DNA of 64,000 bases from Pseudopithomyces maydicus (taxonomy: Eukaryota > Ascomycota > Dothideomycetes > Pleosporales > Didymosphaeriaceae), in assembly GCA_026873275.1 (NCBI GenBank), contig JANTUC010000007.1, positions 806,001 through 870,000 on the forward strand, given 5' to 3'. Under the pieces are notes generated by a model. It was given only the letters and a program-made list of their open reading frames with translations, had not been told where the DNA came from and made no database searches. The translations under genes were made by a program, and so were the position numbers. This document shows, one piece after another, positions 53,428-64,000 of the stretch. The stretch's first letter is position 1. Every line of letters begins with the position of its first letter.

Positions 53428-55432
53428 TACATTATGAAGCAGAGTCTGCCCATCGGGAGAGGTTGCATTTTTTTTTTCATTTCGAGATGACCAAGGATGA
53501 AAGTGTAAGGGTATTGCAAGCGTGTGGCGTCCTGGTACTATGGCAGCATTTTTCTGGCGTTGACAGGTATTATGGCATATTTAGCATCTGGAGGACGAGT
53601 CCATGTACATCAGAACGAGTTATTTCATATTTACCGTGGTTGAAAGCGTACCTCGCACACCAACACACAATACAATTATTATTACCCTAATTAAGCTACC
53701 ACCTCTCCCGCTGTCATCGCTTCGTACGTTCCAACTCGTGCACTTGTACATGTGATACTTTTCCATGGACCTGGAGATTAGCATCACAAGGCAATCAGCC
53801 CTACAGGCAACCGAAGTCCGTGCAAGCTTTTGCCCAAGCTGGCCCTGCCACCCCCAAGGCGAACTTAAACGAAGTCACGATCCTCCCGTCACCCGTGCAG
53901 ATCATAATTCCCCAAAATCCTTCCTGCTGACTACGTACCCACTGTGCACATAGGGAACCGAATACGAGCTGTCACTGCGGCGCCACCATCAATTCCCAAT
54001 ATACCATATCCATCTTGCGCAGAGAATCTCGCATCATGATTACCCCATCATGTATGCGACCTGCACGGGTTGCCGTCCGTATGCCCAAACCGCTCAGTGC
54101 TGATGTCCTTGTGCATGGACGCCTGTTCGTTTCAAGCGTCCAGGCCACGCTGCGAACGGGCGACGCGAAAGATCGGGGCGCACTCCGGACGTCGCAACGG
54201 GGTGAGAAGGCCACCCAGCGGACGGATTTACCGATCTGGAACGAGTGTTTCAACACGACCGGTCGAGCATCGCCCTGCGATTGGAGCCATCTCGTAGTCG
54301 TACCGACGTTGCATGCCAAGCCGCCTCCGGGCTCCACCTTCGTTTTCACATTCACATTCACACTGACACTGTTCACATTCCGCCAGTGCGCATCCATTCC
54401 GGAGCGCACACGAATTGTTCTCGGTGGTTGGCAGTGGGTGTCTTGCAAGGCCAGCGTGATGCACCAAGGGGACCCAAAAGTCCAGGTACAAGCGCGTGAG
54501 TGCACCCCTATTCAATGCAGGTCCGCAGCCACGCTGAATGGGCGGAAGCCTGCCCGAGCATCGACGGTGGATACCGTGTGGCGGGCTCCTAGAACGAAGC
54601 CTCGCAAAGCCTCTTGAAGCCGCGCGGCGTGGGGCGTCCGGTGAGGGGCCGGTGGCCTTGGGTTCATGCAGCATCGTTTTTAGGCTCAGGACCTAGCGGC
54701 TGGGTTACTGTTGGCAGTGCCCACTAAAAGTCGTGTTAGCGTTGATCTCGTTTGTGTCGAAAGGGCATGGAGAGCGTGTCGCTACACGCTGCAGAGGGAA
54801 GATGTAGGACACATGGTGCACTTGGATAAAGGAGTCGTGTGTAGGTTGCAATGGCGCTGTCGTGTCACCGGGCCATCAGCTGTGTTGCCAACGTAGCAAG
54901 CCTTCAAGTGGAGCGGACAGTGACGATGTACGAAGCTTGTTCGGACGACCAAATGAACGACCAAACAGGACATGTACAAAAAAAACATCACAAGAGCAAA
55001 CAGAGAAGGAGGTTGAAGAGCCTTTCGGCACCAATGTCATGTAACTGGATTTGCTGAGAGCAGCTATCTATACAGACTGCCATGCATCCCGTTCGTGAAC
55101 ACATATTAAGGGTGCATGCAGTCATAACTTGAGCCCATCATGAATGCCGATGAGCGATACCTATCCGTAACCAAGCTCCGGGGAATAATTACGCACCACG
55201 CAGACCATTCTCCATGCAGTTATTACGCCAGCTTTTTTGTGCGTACCCGGCCATACATCCCAAGATGATGGCGAAGAAAGCCATGTGATATTACCACGCA
55301 TAGACTATGCTCCGCCCCATCCTTGCAAAGAAACGCATTACTAGGTTACAACCAAGAAGCCGCCGAGAAAATGCCATAGCGGTCAAATCCGTGGTGGAAG
55401 AAGAAATGAAGAGAGGTGCCAGTCGCAGACGC
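53428..55432. other. Intergenic, about 2 kb without supported gene
   Basis: Long frames on both strands at 53972-54674 overlap one another, begin with non-ATG codons or lack families, and are best seen as compositional. An imperfect CACATT/CACTGA repeat lies at 54342-54380. A poly-T run is at 53469-53478. The segment 55000-55430 is the 3' flank of the wall-protein gene. Confidence 0.45.
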
Positions 55433-56071
55433 TTATGCGAGGTAGGCGATGAGTCCAGCGAAGACGGCGGCGAAGGACACGGCGTTGGCCGCGGCGCTGC
55501 CGGGAGCTTCAGTGGGCTGGGGAGAGCTGGAAGTCTCGCTGCCAGCAGGGCCAGTGGAGGAAGCACCGCCAGTGGGAGCCGGGGCGGAGCTGTTGCCGTA
55601 GGCAGGGGCGCTGCTGATGGGGTAAGGAGGAGCAGAGCCAGTGCCAGCTGGGACCGAAGGTGCTGGGACTACCGGGGTGTTGTATCCCGAGGAGGGGACA
55701 ACGGGGGCCGGGGCGCTGGATGGCACAACGGAGGGAAGCGGGACTGGGGGGACTACAATCATGTCAGTAATGGGCACAAACGGTGATGGACTAATTGCCC
55801 AACTCACCCTCGTAGCTGGAGGGGGCAACGGGAGCAGAAGCAGACGGCGCCTCAGACGGAACCTCGGAGGGAACAGCGTAGCCAGAGCTGGGAGCGGCAG
55901 TGGCAGGTGGGGCCTGGAGTGAGTTAGCATGGAACGACAAGTGGGTAGCAGGCTGGCAAAGCTTACCTGGATCTGACCGTCGGAGATCTGGGTGATGGGC
56001 TGGACGTCCTGGGGGAGGGCGTAGGCGCCGATGGCGACAGCAGCGAAGACGGCGGAGGTGGAGAAACGCAT
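55433..56071 (-). CDS. Small secreted cell-wall protein with PIR motif and probable GPI anchor
   Basis: Exons are complement(join(55433..55752, 55808..55913, 55967..56071)), 176 residues. The start gives a signal peptide (MRFSTSAVFAAVAIGAYALP). Directly after it lies QPITQISDGQIQ, which fits the PIR consensus (Q-[IV]-x-D-G-Q-[IV]-Q) whose Gln is used for ester linkage to beta-1,3-glucan. Only one copy is present. The middle is rich in Ser, Pro, Ala and Val with many O-glycosylation candidates (SSAPAPVVPSSGYNTPVVPA). The C-terminus, GSAAANAVSFAAVFAGLIAY, is a hydrophobic tail preceded by small residues, as expected for a GPI signal. Introns are 53 and 55 bases. The last acceptor is ambiguous by three codons (55752 or 55743). 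A TATA-like element (CATAAATAC, 56248-56256 on the plus strand) lies about 180 bases upstream. Confidence 0.85.
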   Translation of the reverse strand: MRFSTSAVFAAVAIGAYALPQDVQPITQISDGQIQVSFASLLPTCRSMLTHSRPHLPLPLPALATLFPPRFRLRRRLLLLPLPPPATRVSWAISPSPFVPITDMIVVPPVPLPSVVPSSAPAPVVPSSGYNTPVVPAPSVPAGTGSAPPYPISSAPAYGNSSAPAPTGGASSTGPAGSETSSSPQPTEAPGSAAANAVSFAAVFAGLIAYLA

Positions 56072-59000
56072 GTTGGCTGTGTGGGTGGGTGTTGTGAAGA
56101 TGGAGTTGATGATAGAGCTGGGGATTGGTTGTGGATAGGCAGCGAGTGGTCACCGAGAGTCGAGTGTGAGCGAAGGACTACGAGTCTGGGTCAAGAATGC
56201 CGTGGGTAGAGAGAGAAGAATCCAGGTGTGGCAGCAGCGAGGGCGCACATAAATACCAAACGCAAGGCTGGGCTGGGGGAGGCAGGCGCGACCGCAGCAC
56301 GGACCCACACGCAGCTGCCGTTCGAAACAACAAGGCGTGTGCCAAGTAGCCAGGGCTCGGAACCAAGGTTTGCACCCCAACCGCTTGCTTGCTTGTTGCA
56401 CCTGCATGCGCGCCTGGATTGTGTTGCGCCGCCCGCCGCCCGCCGCCCTGACGCAGCCACCGCGCGCGGCGAGACTCCACACCAGCAAGTAGCTTCGCTC
56501 GCCCAGCCACGCAGCAGCACGACCAGCCCTCCTGCTTGCTGGTCGTCGTGCTGGCGGTCGCGCTGGCGGGTCGCTCCTGCTGGCTCGCAACTCGGAGGGC
56601 AGGCGCCACCCTGCGCCTCGAGCAACGACGTCAGGCCGTGGAGCAGCAGCCAGGGCGCCTGCCTCACGGGCCAATGGGCCAAGCTGGCCTGATGGCGATC
56701 GCCATCGCCGGACATTCTCATCAGCGCCTCCCCGCCGTTGGACCGCCGCCCCAGCAAATCGGCACCGTTACGACGCGCACCTCACCACCTGCAAAGGAGA
56801 AAAATCATGCGCTCCGCCACCGGCAGCCTTGCAGCTAAACATAGCAAACGTTCCAACTCAGTCTGCCAGCCCGTCCGCGTCCACTGCCTCCACCGACTCC
56901 ACTCGCCCCTTCCGCCAGCTTTCACCCCGTCCTGCGTGTCCTCGCTCCCCAATCACCCCATACATCCCCTGACATGGCGACGTCAACAATCACGGGCCGC
57001 CTCCCTCCCTCGCTCAACCAAACCGCACCGCCCCGCCTGTCCTGTCACCGCCCCACCCTCGCCCGTCGCTCTGGCCTGCCTCCCAATTCGTCCTTGCGCC
57101 AGTCGCCGCGCCAACCTCTACATGACTGCTATTATCCGTTCGATGTAGGTACAAATTGCAAATTTATTGCATCTGTGCGCGTTACCATCCACATGTCGTG
57201 TAACTGCTCCACACCCATCCCGACCCTGTGAAACCCTGCCCAGCCCTTCCCAGCCCTTCCCAGCCCTTCCCGTTCTCGCCATGCTGTCGAGTTTGCATCC
57301 ATCCTGCTTTCCCACCTGACAGTGGCACTTTCGACACCTGAGACCGGTGGCGCTCTTGTGTAGCCTTGCGAAACCGGGGCCCTGCAACTACCGCCGCTCC
57401 GACCTCAGCCGTCGGTTCCAGACGAAAACCGACTCCTCGACCCAATTCTTCCGCTCCGCACGGGACATGCTCCGAGCTATACCATCGTCCGCGGCTCTTC
57501 TCACCTTCCACCTGCAGCAGCTCACGGCATCCCCACGGGTCGCCGCACTCAACATTCCCACCACTTGGGACCGTTCGCCACCAATGCCTGCCTACATTTC
57601 TCACGTCTGCAAGAAATATCGCCGTTGGAACGTTGCTCTGGTACCGCAGCATGATCGGCGGTCCTGGAGATGCATACGACCCTGCTTTTGCAAGTCAGTG
57701 ACGCCGCCAACGAACATCTGGGATGAACGCGTGGCTTGAACCAAGCACACCATGCTTCTGGACGTCTTCCAACAACTTGTCCGTTTGGTTCCATGTGACA
57801 ACATTTCCACTTGCAATATTGCACCACAATCTCGCTGAAGTCTGCTGTTCTGGGCAATCCAATGTAGTATCGTCCTGCGAGAGGGTCCGAGTGCCCGTTG
57901 TTTACTATCCCAACGCTATCGGAGCTCCTTGCGACAACAGCAAAACAGTCCGATGCTTTGACCTTTATCTTTCGACGAAACTCGCTCGCCTATGTCATCG
58001 GTGGCCATCCTACCATCATCTGAGTCGTATCACAACAAGGAACTCATCAATTGCGTCGATTGACGTGAGATGCTCCTGAACAGTTTGCAGCTTGTAGCTC
58101 CAGGGCTTTACTCCGTGCATGTGATCTTGTTAAGCGATCAAGTACGATGACCCTGTAAACTGTCTACACCTCCTTTTTTTGTCTCCGTAGCGCTACCCAT
58201 GATGGCGTCCTCGATCTGCGATGCATCCACATGCCTCTAGCAATTCCAACAAATACTTGCGCATATGTTCCAATAATGCTGCCCACCCTCTCCCTTTGAG
58301 ATTGCACCTGTGATTGACCCCAAATGTGGTGGCATTTCTACACCACCATTTTATCTACTGTGCTCATGTGCACAGCGAGCCATGTGACCTAGATTGATCA
58401 ACCACCCCTCCCTCTTCCCAGTCCCTCCCCTCTTACCCTTTATGCCAAATTAATCGACTTGAGTTAAACCTCAAAAACGTCCAAGTCAATAAGGCATGTA
58501 CTAAAATTGGATTCAAATCACATCTCCCAGTCTACGGGTCTCACATAACCTAAAAGGCCAACAGCGGTGGCGTCATTTAAACCTTTTGCACATCCTTGTC
58601 ACAAGATTCGTAGAGAAGTTCATGGCGTTTTTAGTTGCTTTAAAATCATATAAAATCACGGGCAAATGATGTCCCTGATTTTCTTTCGGGTTGCACGCGT
58701 GAAGGATAGCTACTATGTGATAGGGTGGCGTGAAAGTATATTCACTACGCTAAACTGTAGTCAGCGGCCAGTATCTCCGTATCCAATTGTAAAGCAAGGC
58801 CACGAGCTGGTACTGGTCACCAACAAGTGGTCTTATATTTGTGTGCTGCTCATCCCATATCAATGGCAAGTCAGTGGGTCAATTGATGCTACATCCGCAA
58901 AGTTGAGGTGGTGCTGGACGTGCACCGCTTCTTTTTAGATTTGTAGGCGTCATGTCTACCGCCCTCCGACTCCGACTTGGCTCTCAAACTATCCTAGAGT

Positions 59001-59310
59001 GGCAGTCGTCACCATTGAGGAAATAAACGTTTTGGTGAAAACGATGTGTAAATACGCAGGGAAGCCCGTCTTGCTCTTCAAAGCTCTCTCCTTACACTTC
59101 ATCGCCCAAATCCAACCCCCACACTAGGTTTGGTGGCAAAAGCATAGGCGCAACGCAAGATCTCGACCATTTATCGTAGCAAAGCACAATTTTCAGCACA
59201 TTCGACTGCATCCTGGTATGATTCGAGGAATGAGACGGTCAGAAATATTTTCTCTCCGACATTTGCCTGCTGTAGGAAATTCGCTAGAAACACAACCCGA
59301 ACGCGGCACT
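56072..59310. other. Long intergenic region, about 3.2 kb, without supported gene
   Basis: The region between 56072 and about 57150 is GC-rich, and several long frames on both strands are compositional. Three copies of CAGCCCTTCC occur in tandem at 57241-57270. From about 57850 to 59300 the sequence is less GC-rich, with a pyrimidine tract near 58170 and many stops. I see no protein or RNA gene. The left part must be the promoter of the wall-protein gene. Confidence 0.5.
57241..57270. repeat. 10-base tandem repeat, three copies
   Basis: CAGCCCTTCC is repeated three times without change, flanked by a partial copy on the right. It lies within the long gene-free region. Confidence 0.85.
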
Positions 59311-61545
59311 TCAGAGTGGAGATACAGGGCGAGACACTACCTCTTCAATCGAGATTTTCTCCGCTGTAGTATCTGGTTTCGATGACTGAGTATACGATGT
59401 TTGGAACGTCTTCATACGACCCATGACCGAAAATCGGGGAGTTTCGGCCGATAGATCGGAAAGCTGCGCAGCTTCGCTGGTGATGGGTATCTCTTTGTCG
59501 ATCCTTTCCCAGTGCCCTTGACCCTCGCCTTCGTACGCGTGTCGCTGTAGCTGGAACACCCCGTCTTGTATCCAGCGTTCGATCCGAGGCGACAGCGCAG
59601 CGCGAAACCTGCTAATGTAGATCAAAGAACGCAGGAGAACCAGATCGAGAAGGGTGGCAGTGCAGGAGATGGCAATGATGAAAGAGAGCGCGAAGACATT
59701 GATGTTGCTAAAAAAAGTTGTTAGAAACTCTGACCAACGAGCAGACAGAACGATGATACACGTACACGAAACCGCCAGCCTTTCGCATTTTTTGAACACC
59801 GCAAAGAAGCTTGCCGCCATCCGACGATGGATATTTGTACGCTTCCGAGACGTCGTTTTCGCGAACACTTGGGCCGATGGCAAAATCTGCGAAGCGTATT
59901 TGGAGCATGGATAGGCTTATGGCGCCCCACCATTTCACTTCTCTGATCCATTGATCTGGGGGTAAGGTATAAACCCAGCCATTTGCCAGCTTCGATCCTG
60001 CATTGAGAGTTGCAAAATCAAGTGACACTAAGCCAGCATTGTCGGCAAAGGTACTCAGGACGTTGAGTATTGCTTTTTGGATGGGGCTCGCATATGGTAG
60101 GAGCTCCTGGTCTGATACACTCACTGCATCCGATTCGGCGATCAAGGAAGTGCACTTCTCTCCGGAAGTGTTGTTGTTAAGGCAAAATTGTACCTGGAGG
60201 AATCAGCATGAGCAATCAGACTCAAAATGGCCTCAAGTGGTACAGCTTACTTGTGAAGAGCAACCGAGAACCGAAGCTGGAGCATCCGAGATGTAAACGG
60301 TGGTGTTCTCTTCTGTGCTCGCATCTAGAAATTGGACCTGTTGATGCGCTGCATAGAGAGGATCGTCCACTTCAGCCTGATACAGGATTCTATTCTTTTT
60401 TATCACTTGCAACCACACATCCGCGGTCTTTATTTGGAGTTCTGGAATTATCTCGAGCGCGGTGTCTTGGTGAGGTGCCCATACGTAGTGACTGTTATTG
60501 ATGTCGTCAGTAATCCACTGTAAAACTAGCGAGTCGAATGAAGGTACGAAACTCACAGAAAATCATATACACGTGAGACGTTTGCCTGAGCCAGTGAATA
60601 CATAAACGACACGTTGCCAAGATCTTTCGCAACTGGATTGAAGCCGAGATGGTATACAAGCATTTCTTCTTCTGGTAGCGATGCACGACCCATGACGTTA
60701 GCAGGGACATCGGACGCATTTATCAAAGAAGTGCGATTCTCCAACGACAGTACAGAACAAGACATCTTAGTGCGCAACTTCATCCGGTCGCTGTTCTCTA
60801 GGTTCAAGCCGAAGGCGTCGTTGAGATCAAACAGTCCCGAATCAATAGACACCGCTTGCGAAGCGCAGATCGATTCATCGAAGGGACACGTCTCGTTCGT
60901 TATCTTCATAGGCAGGCGTGGATGAACAAAGATATTGCAACGGGACGGCGCCCTTTCGTTGTCCGAGTAGCACTCCTCGGCATACTTCGTGCTGTACGAC
61001 GCGACTTTGTTGGAATACGCATCTCCCTCGGAAGATGCACTCTTCGGCGGCACCAGACCACAATAGGGGCTTCGAACTAGCACCTCGATGTCTGTTCCCG
61101 ATATGGCCTGAGAAGAGAACACTCCCGCAACAATGAAGCCCGCTGTGAACACAACGGCAACAATGGCTTGCACGATTGAGTGCCGCAGCGCTTGCTTCTC
61201 TTTTCTCCCTCGGTGACGGGTACCTTTCCAGACATGTACCAACTTGATCGATTCCCAAAGGAGCGTACCTGCGGAGGGAAATGTGCGAAGCAAAGCCTGC
61301 TGCTGCCGATACAATCCATCTGAAACCCGTCCATCGGCTCGAATCTGGTGTAGGGCGAACGCAAACAAGTTCCAGAGGTGGCTCGACGCCAGTGTGGTGA
61401 ACACAGCAAGCAACGCGACTAGAATCACACCATCTTTCGTGTCGGTCGTGATGGTGCGGCCCATGAAGGACCCCTGGCTGAGATTCACCCAGTATCCGCG
61501 ATGGACGAGATCTGCACTGAGCTCGGACATGCCTGCTGCAAACAT
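59311..61545 (-). CDS. Multi-pass membrane protein with large cysteine-containing ectodomain, unknown function
   Basis: Four exons, complement(join(59311..59707, 59766..60193, 60251..60517, 60571..61545)), give 688 residues in one frame. The N-terminus has hydrophobic segments VILVALLAVFTTLASSHLWN and SIVQAIVAVVFTAGFIVAGV. A domain of about 400 residues follows with cysteines and N-glycosylation sites (NETC, NRTS, NVSF, NVSR, NNTS). A last membrane helix (INVFALSFIIAISCTATLLD) precedes the cytosolic RWIQDGVFQLQRHAYEGEGQ, a stretch that recurs in uncharacterised ascomycete membrane proteins. Function unknown. Intron 1 was placed at GTATAT (60570) because the stronger-looking GTGAGT nearby does not keep frame. 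The other introns are 57 and 58 bases. Confidence 0.78.
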
Positions 61546-62517
61546 GTCAGCATTCCTTCTTCGGTAGGAGCATGCGGAGACATTACTGATTGTTCCGGTG
61601 CCCTGGGTAGTTGATAATTACGGTAACCACTTGGCTGGATCTTACATTTACTGAGTGAGACCCGCTGATTATATCGCGTGGGCAAGTCTGCGGCGCTTTA
61701 AGTAGACGGCACCGAAAATTACACACGCAATTGCGCCCCCATGAGTGACCATCTGCATTTGGGAGGTGGCAAACACCAAGTGGACAGTGGTTGGCGTACG
61801 GTGGTCTATAAATTGTGCATGGTCCAGTAAGCACGTATCCTGTGTAAATGTCCAGGGGCGCATTTGTTTGAAACGCGAGGCGCGAGTTGTACAAGAAGAC
61901 CAAGTCTATGATGGTGTGGTGGGGTAAGCCACTTAATTGGCTCACTGGCAAGACACACAAACAAATGTGCAGGGAACTCAGGCTGAGTGCAAGGTCGGCG
62001 CCGAAGTCTTCGGGATGATCATCTTGTGGTTTTGGGGGCCGAATTCGAGGTGTTCGTGCTATTGGCGTGGTAGGGTGGGTACTCGTCAGCTTCCATGCAG
62101 TAGATACACCGGTAATTCTCCGTGCGGCCTGGAACCACGCGCTGGGGAGTGACTACCGACTTGGTAATACTCCGTTATTGGTTGAAAACGCGGACCGATT
62201 AGTACGGGTGGTAAGTAGGGTTACCCAGGCGCTTGGCCATGGTAAGCCCATGCTCCCTATCTATCGTACAGGTAGCAATACCTCCAACCAAAAAACGCCA
62301 CTAGGTATATTTAATTAAATATGCTTTAGCCTATTCTGCTGCGGGTTACTGAGGAGTCAACTCGGTGTTGGCAGGTTCTTAGATGGGAATATACGGTAGG
62401 GTAGAAGAAAGAAAGAAAGAAAGGAAGAAAGGAAGCATATAGCTGATTTCATTGAATTAAGTTATTCATAGACCGCTCATGTTACGATCATACCCATTTC
62501 GTCGAGCATTACTCATA
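61546..62517. other. Intergenic, no supported gene; GAAA microsatellite
   Basis: Upstream region of the membrane-protein gene and 3' flank of the FAD oxidoreductase gene. A GAAA/GGAA microsatellite occupies about 62404-62434. Short open frames here have no family features. Confidence 0.5.
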
Positions 62518-63984
62518 TTACTCATATCCTTCTCGACCCTCAAGCGCAGCAATCACGCTCGGAACAACCTGCTTCTCTGTGTACTGCCAAATCAAAGTCG
62601 AATCTTGCGCTGCCCATGCTGCTCCAGTCCAGAAGGTTCCCTTTTTACCCTGCAGCCCGTACAAATCTCTATAAAACCCATACCTTATATCCTTTTCATC
62701 AGCCCGCAGTCTGAAGGGCGAGTGATTCGTGATGAACTTATGCTTCCACTCCGCAGGCGAGATGACACCTCCAGACTCTAATGTGTTGATTTGTTTGGAC
62801 AACAACTGCTGCGCATCACGCGTGGATATGGGGAATAGAGATCCGCCATAAAAGGTTATCTTTCCCGCAATGTTCGGACTGAGCATGTAGATCCCAGGTA
62901 GGTGAGCAAAGCCGTATGGATTGTTCGGGTCGGAATTTGTGATTGTGCCGTTTATACCGGGATGTTCGATGACACCGGAGAAGTAGCCTAAGCTTCTCCA
63001 CCTGGCGAATAGAGACGTTTCGTTGTGGCTGAGGTCTAGCGCTACCACATTTTCAGGAACAGGAGCGATTGCCACAATGAGTTTCTTTGCCAAGATAGTT
63101 TTTTTGCCATATGGCGTAGACACTACAATGCGTACACTGTCTCTGCTCTTTTTGGGGCGATGAATTGATATGGGCACGGAGTTGTAGAATACCTGGCCTG
63201 AGAGCACCTTGGCGGCAGCGTTATACATGTCTTGGTGATCGCCACTGTAGCCAACGTGAGTTTATAGTTCGGGTCATATGATGATTTGCTCATGGGACGC
63301 TTACCTAGCAACGATCTGGAAACCCGTGAACAGTGAAGAAACAAGTAATGGGGGAAAAGCCTTCAATACGTCAACGGTAGTCGCGTTAAGGATGTTTCCT
63401 ATATTCTGCAGGAATGCATCGCAGATGGGTACCAGAGCAGTGACATTGTTTTCTTCTGCCCATGTGGGAAAGAAGGAAAGCAGCTCCTCCGGGACCGGAA
63501 ATGGTAGTTTGGAAGCACCTGCACCATCCTCGAGATATGCAAACCTAGAACGGTATATAGAAATGTATCTCTCTGCAGCATCCCTCAAGACTTGTGGATC
63601 AGATGGAGGAACATTTGTGATGAGTTGGCCGTTGTCGAAGTTAGCATGGATGGAATCTCCAAGTCCTCCATTGATAGTGCTCAAAGGTACTCCTAAGCGA
63701 TCTGAAACATAACTTTTGACCAGCGGGTCGTTGTGAAGGACCTGGACACCTACATTCACATGCTTGCCGTTGTCCTTGTCGATGTAGGTATCAGTTTGTC
63801 CACCGAGAATACTATCCTTTTCTATGACAATAACGGACTTGCCACGATCTTTCAGAGAGATAGCAGCATAAGTTCCTGCTGATCCTCCGCCAATAATTGC
63901 AACATCGCGTTCGATGATTGATTGCTGATAAACTTCCTCGGCGACTGCCAAGGCCGCGAGATAGACCAGAAAGTGAGGACGCAT
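62518..63984 (-). CDS. Secreted FAD-dependent oxidoreductase (amine-oxidase-like flavoprotein)
   Basis: Exons are complement(join(62518..63244, 63305..63984)) with a 60-base intron (GTAAGC...CTACAG), 468 residues. The start gives a signal peptide (MRPHFLVYLAALAVAEE). The dinucleotide-binding motif VAIIGGGSAGTYAAISLKDR begins near residue 29, followed by VIVIEKDSILGGQTDTYID, typical of the flavin amine oxidase/NAD(P)-binding Rossmann group. The C-terminal part includes GTFWTGAAWAAQDSTLIWQY, the expected FAD-binding end. Several N-glycosylation sites (NVTA, NATT, NETS) agree with secretion. The substrate is not evident. Similar secreted fungal flavoproteins are annotated only as FAD-dependent oxidoreductases. 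Confidence 0.88.
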
Positions 63985-64000
63985 GGTTGTCTGGAATGGG

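Noticed and set aside
53972..54674. Long overlapping open frames on both strands (about 150-200 codons)
   Set aside because: They begin with non-ATG codons or reach ATG late, overlap each other on opposite strands, contain low-complexity Phe/Thr or Cys-rich runs from the CACATT repeat, and match no family I know.
56150..57148. Several frames over 130 codons on both strands
   Set aside because: The sequence is GC-rich and open in many frames at once. Translations are Arg/Ala/Ser/Pro-rich without domains, and no splice model makes sense.
60545..60560. GTGAGT donor at the end of exon 1 of the 59311-61545 gene
   Set aside because: It is closer to consensus than the chosen GTATAT site, but joining it to the next acceptor breaks the frame.
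62404..62434. GAAA microsatellite as a possible functional element
   Set aside because: Simple purine repeats of this size are common in fungal spacers, and nothing here suggests more.

Overview
The window is nuclear DNA from a filamentous ascomycete, a Pezizomycotina fungus and most likely a Dothideomycete. Most protein genes are broken by short introns of about 45-65 bases with GTRNGT donors and CAG or TAG acceptors. The proteins are fungal: the spliceosome helicase BRR2, LSM2, UTP23, TFIID subunits, a Pth11-like rhodopsin-domain protein, DUF2417 and DUF726 proteins, and a PIR-motif wall protein. Genes are 0.1-3 kb apart, lie on both strands, and form no operons. I found no tRNA, rRNA, CRISPR array, transposon ORF or secondary-metabolite backbone gene that I could defend.

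Layout. 1-1741 holds most of a secreted bilirubin-oxidase-type multicopper oxidase that runs off the left edge. 1742-6864 is gene-poor and contains one tentative small cysteine-rich secreted protein. 6865-16841 is a housekeeping block: mitochondrial ribosomal protein mL54, a DUF2417 membrane hydrolase-fold protein, PP2A methylesterase PPE1, rRNA-processing UTP23, and a large DUF726 lipase-like membrane protein. 17563-25440 holds a short-chain dehydrogenase, a 688-residue multi-pass membrane protein, a single-pass receptor-like protein and a Pth11-like rhodopsin-domain protein. 27281-33260 holds a methyltransferase with a very long disordered N-terminus, ribulose-phosphate 3-epimerase and LSM2. 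34200-39599 holds two more single-pass membrane proteins and a type-B carboxylesterase. 39864-46538 is the intronless BRR2 gene. 48033-53335 holds a membrane protein, a small hydrophilic protein, and a divergent pair encoding TFIID subunits (TAF3-like and TAF7). 55433-56071 is a PIR-motif/GPI wall protein with about 3.2 kb of upstream DNA without recognisable genes. 59311-63984 holds a second 688-residue multi-pass membrane protein and a secreted FAD oxidoreductase.

Functional themes. RNA processing is well represented (BRR2, LSM2, UTP23), as is general transcription (TAF3-like, TAF7). These sit among lineage-specific surface proteins: three single-pass proteins with short ectodomains and proline-rich tails, two large multi-pass proteins with glycosylatable ectodomains, a rhodopsin-domain protein and a wall protein. 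Two conserved genes (PPE1 and the DUF726 gene) each appear to lack one base in a homopolymer run, which breaks the frame. This may be an assembly artefact or true lesions and affects how the window should be read. No clearly new multi-gene system is visible. The more unusual items are the two homopolymer frameshifts, a GC-AG intron in UTP23, a hydrolase-fold protein without its nucleophile, a wall protein that may be anchored in two ways, and several short tandem or inverted repeats beside housekeeping genes.

Exon coordinates were derived by hand from splice consensus, frame continuity and family sequence, and may be off by a base or a codon at some junctions.
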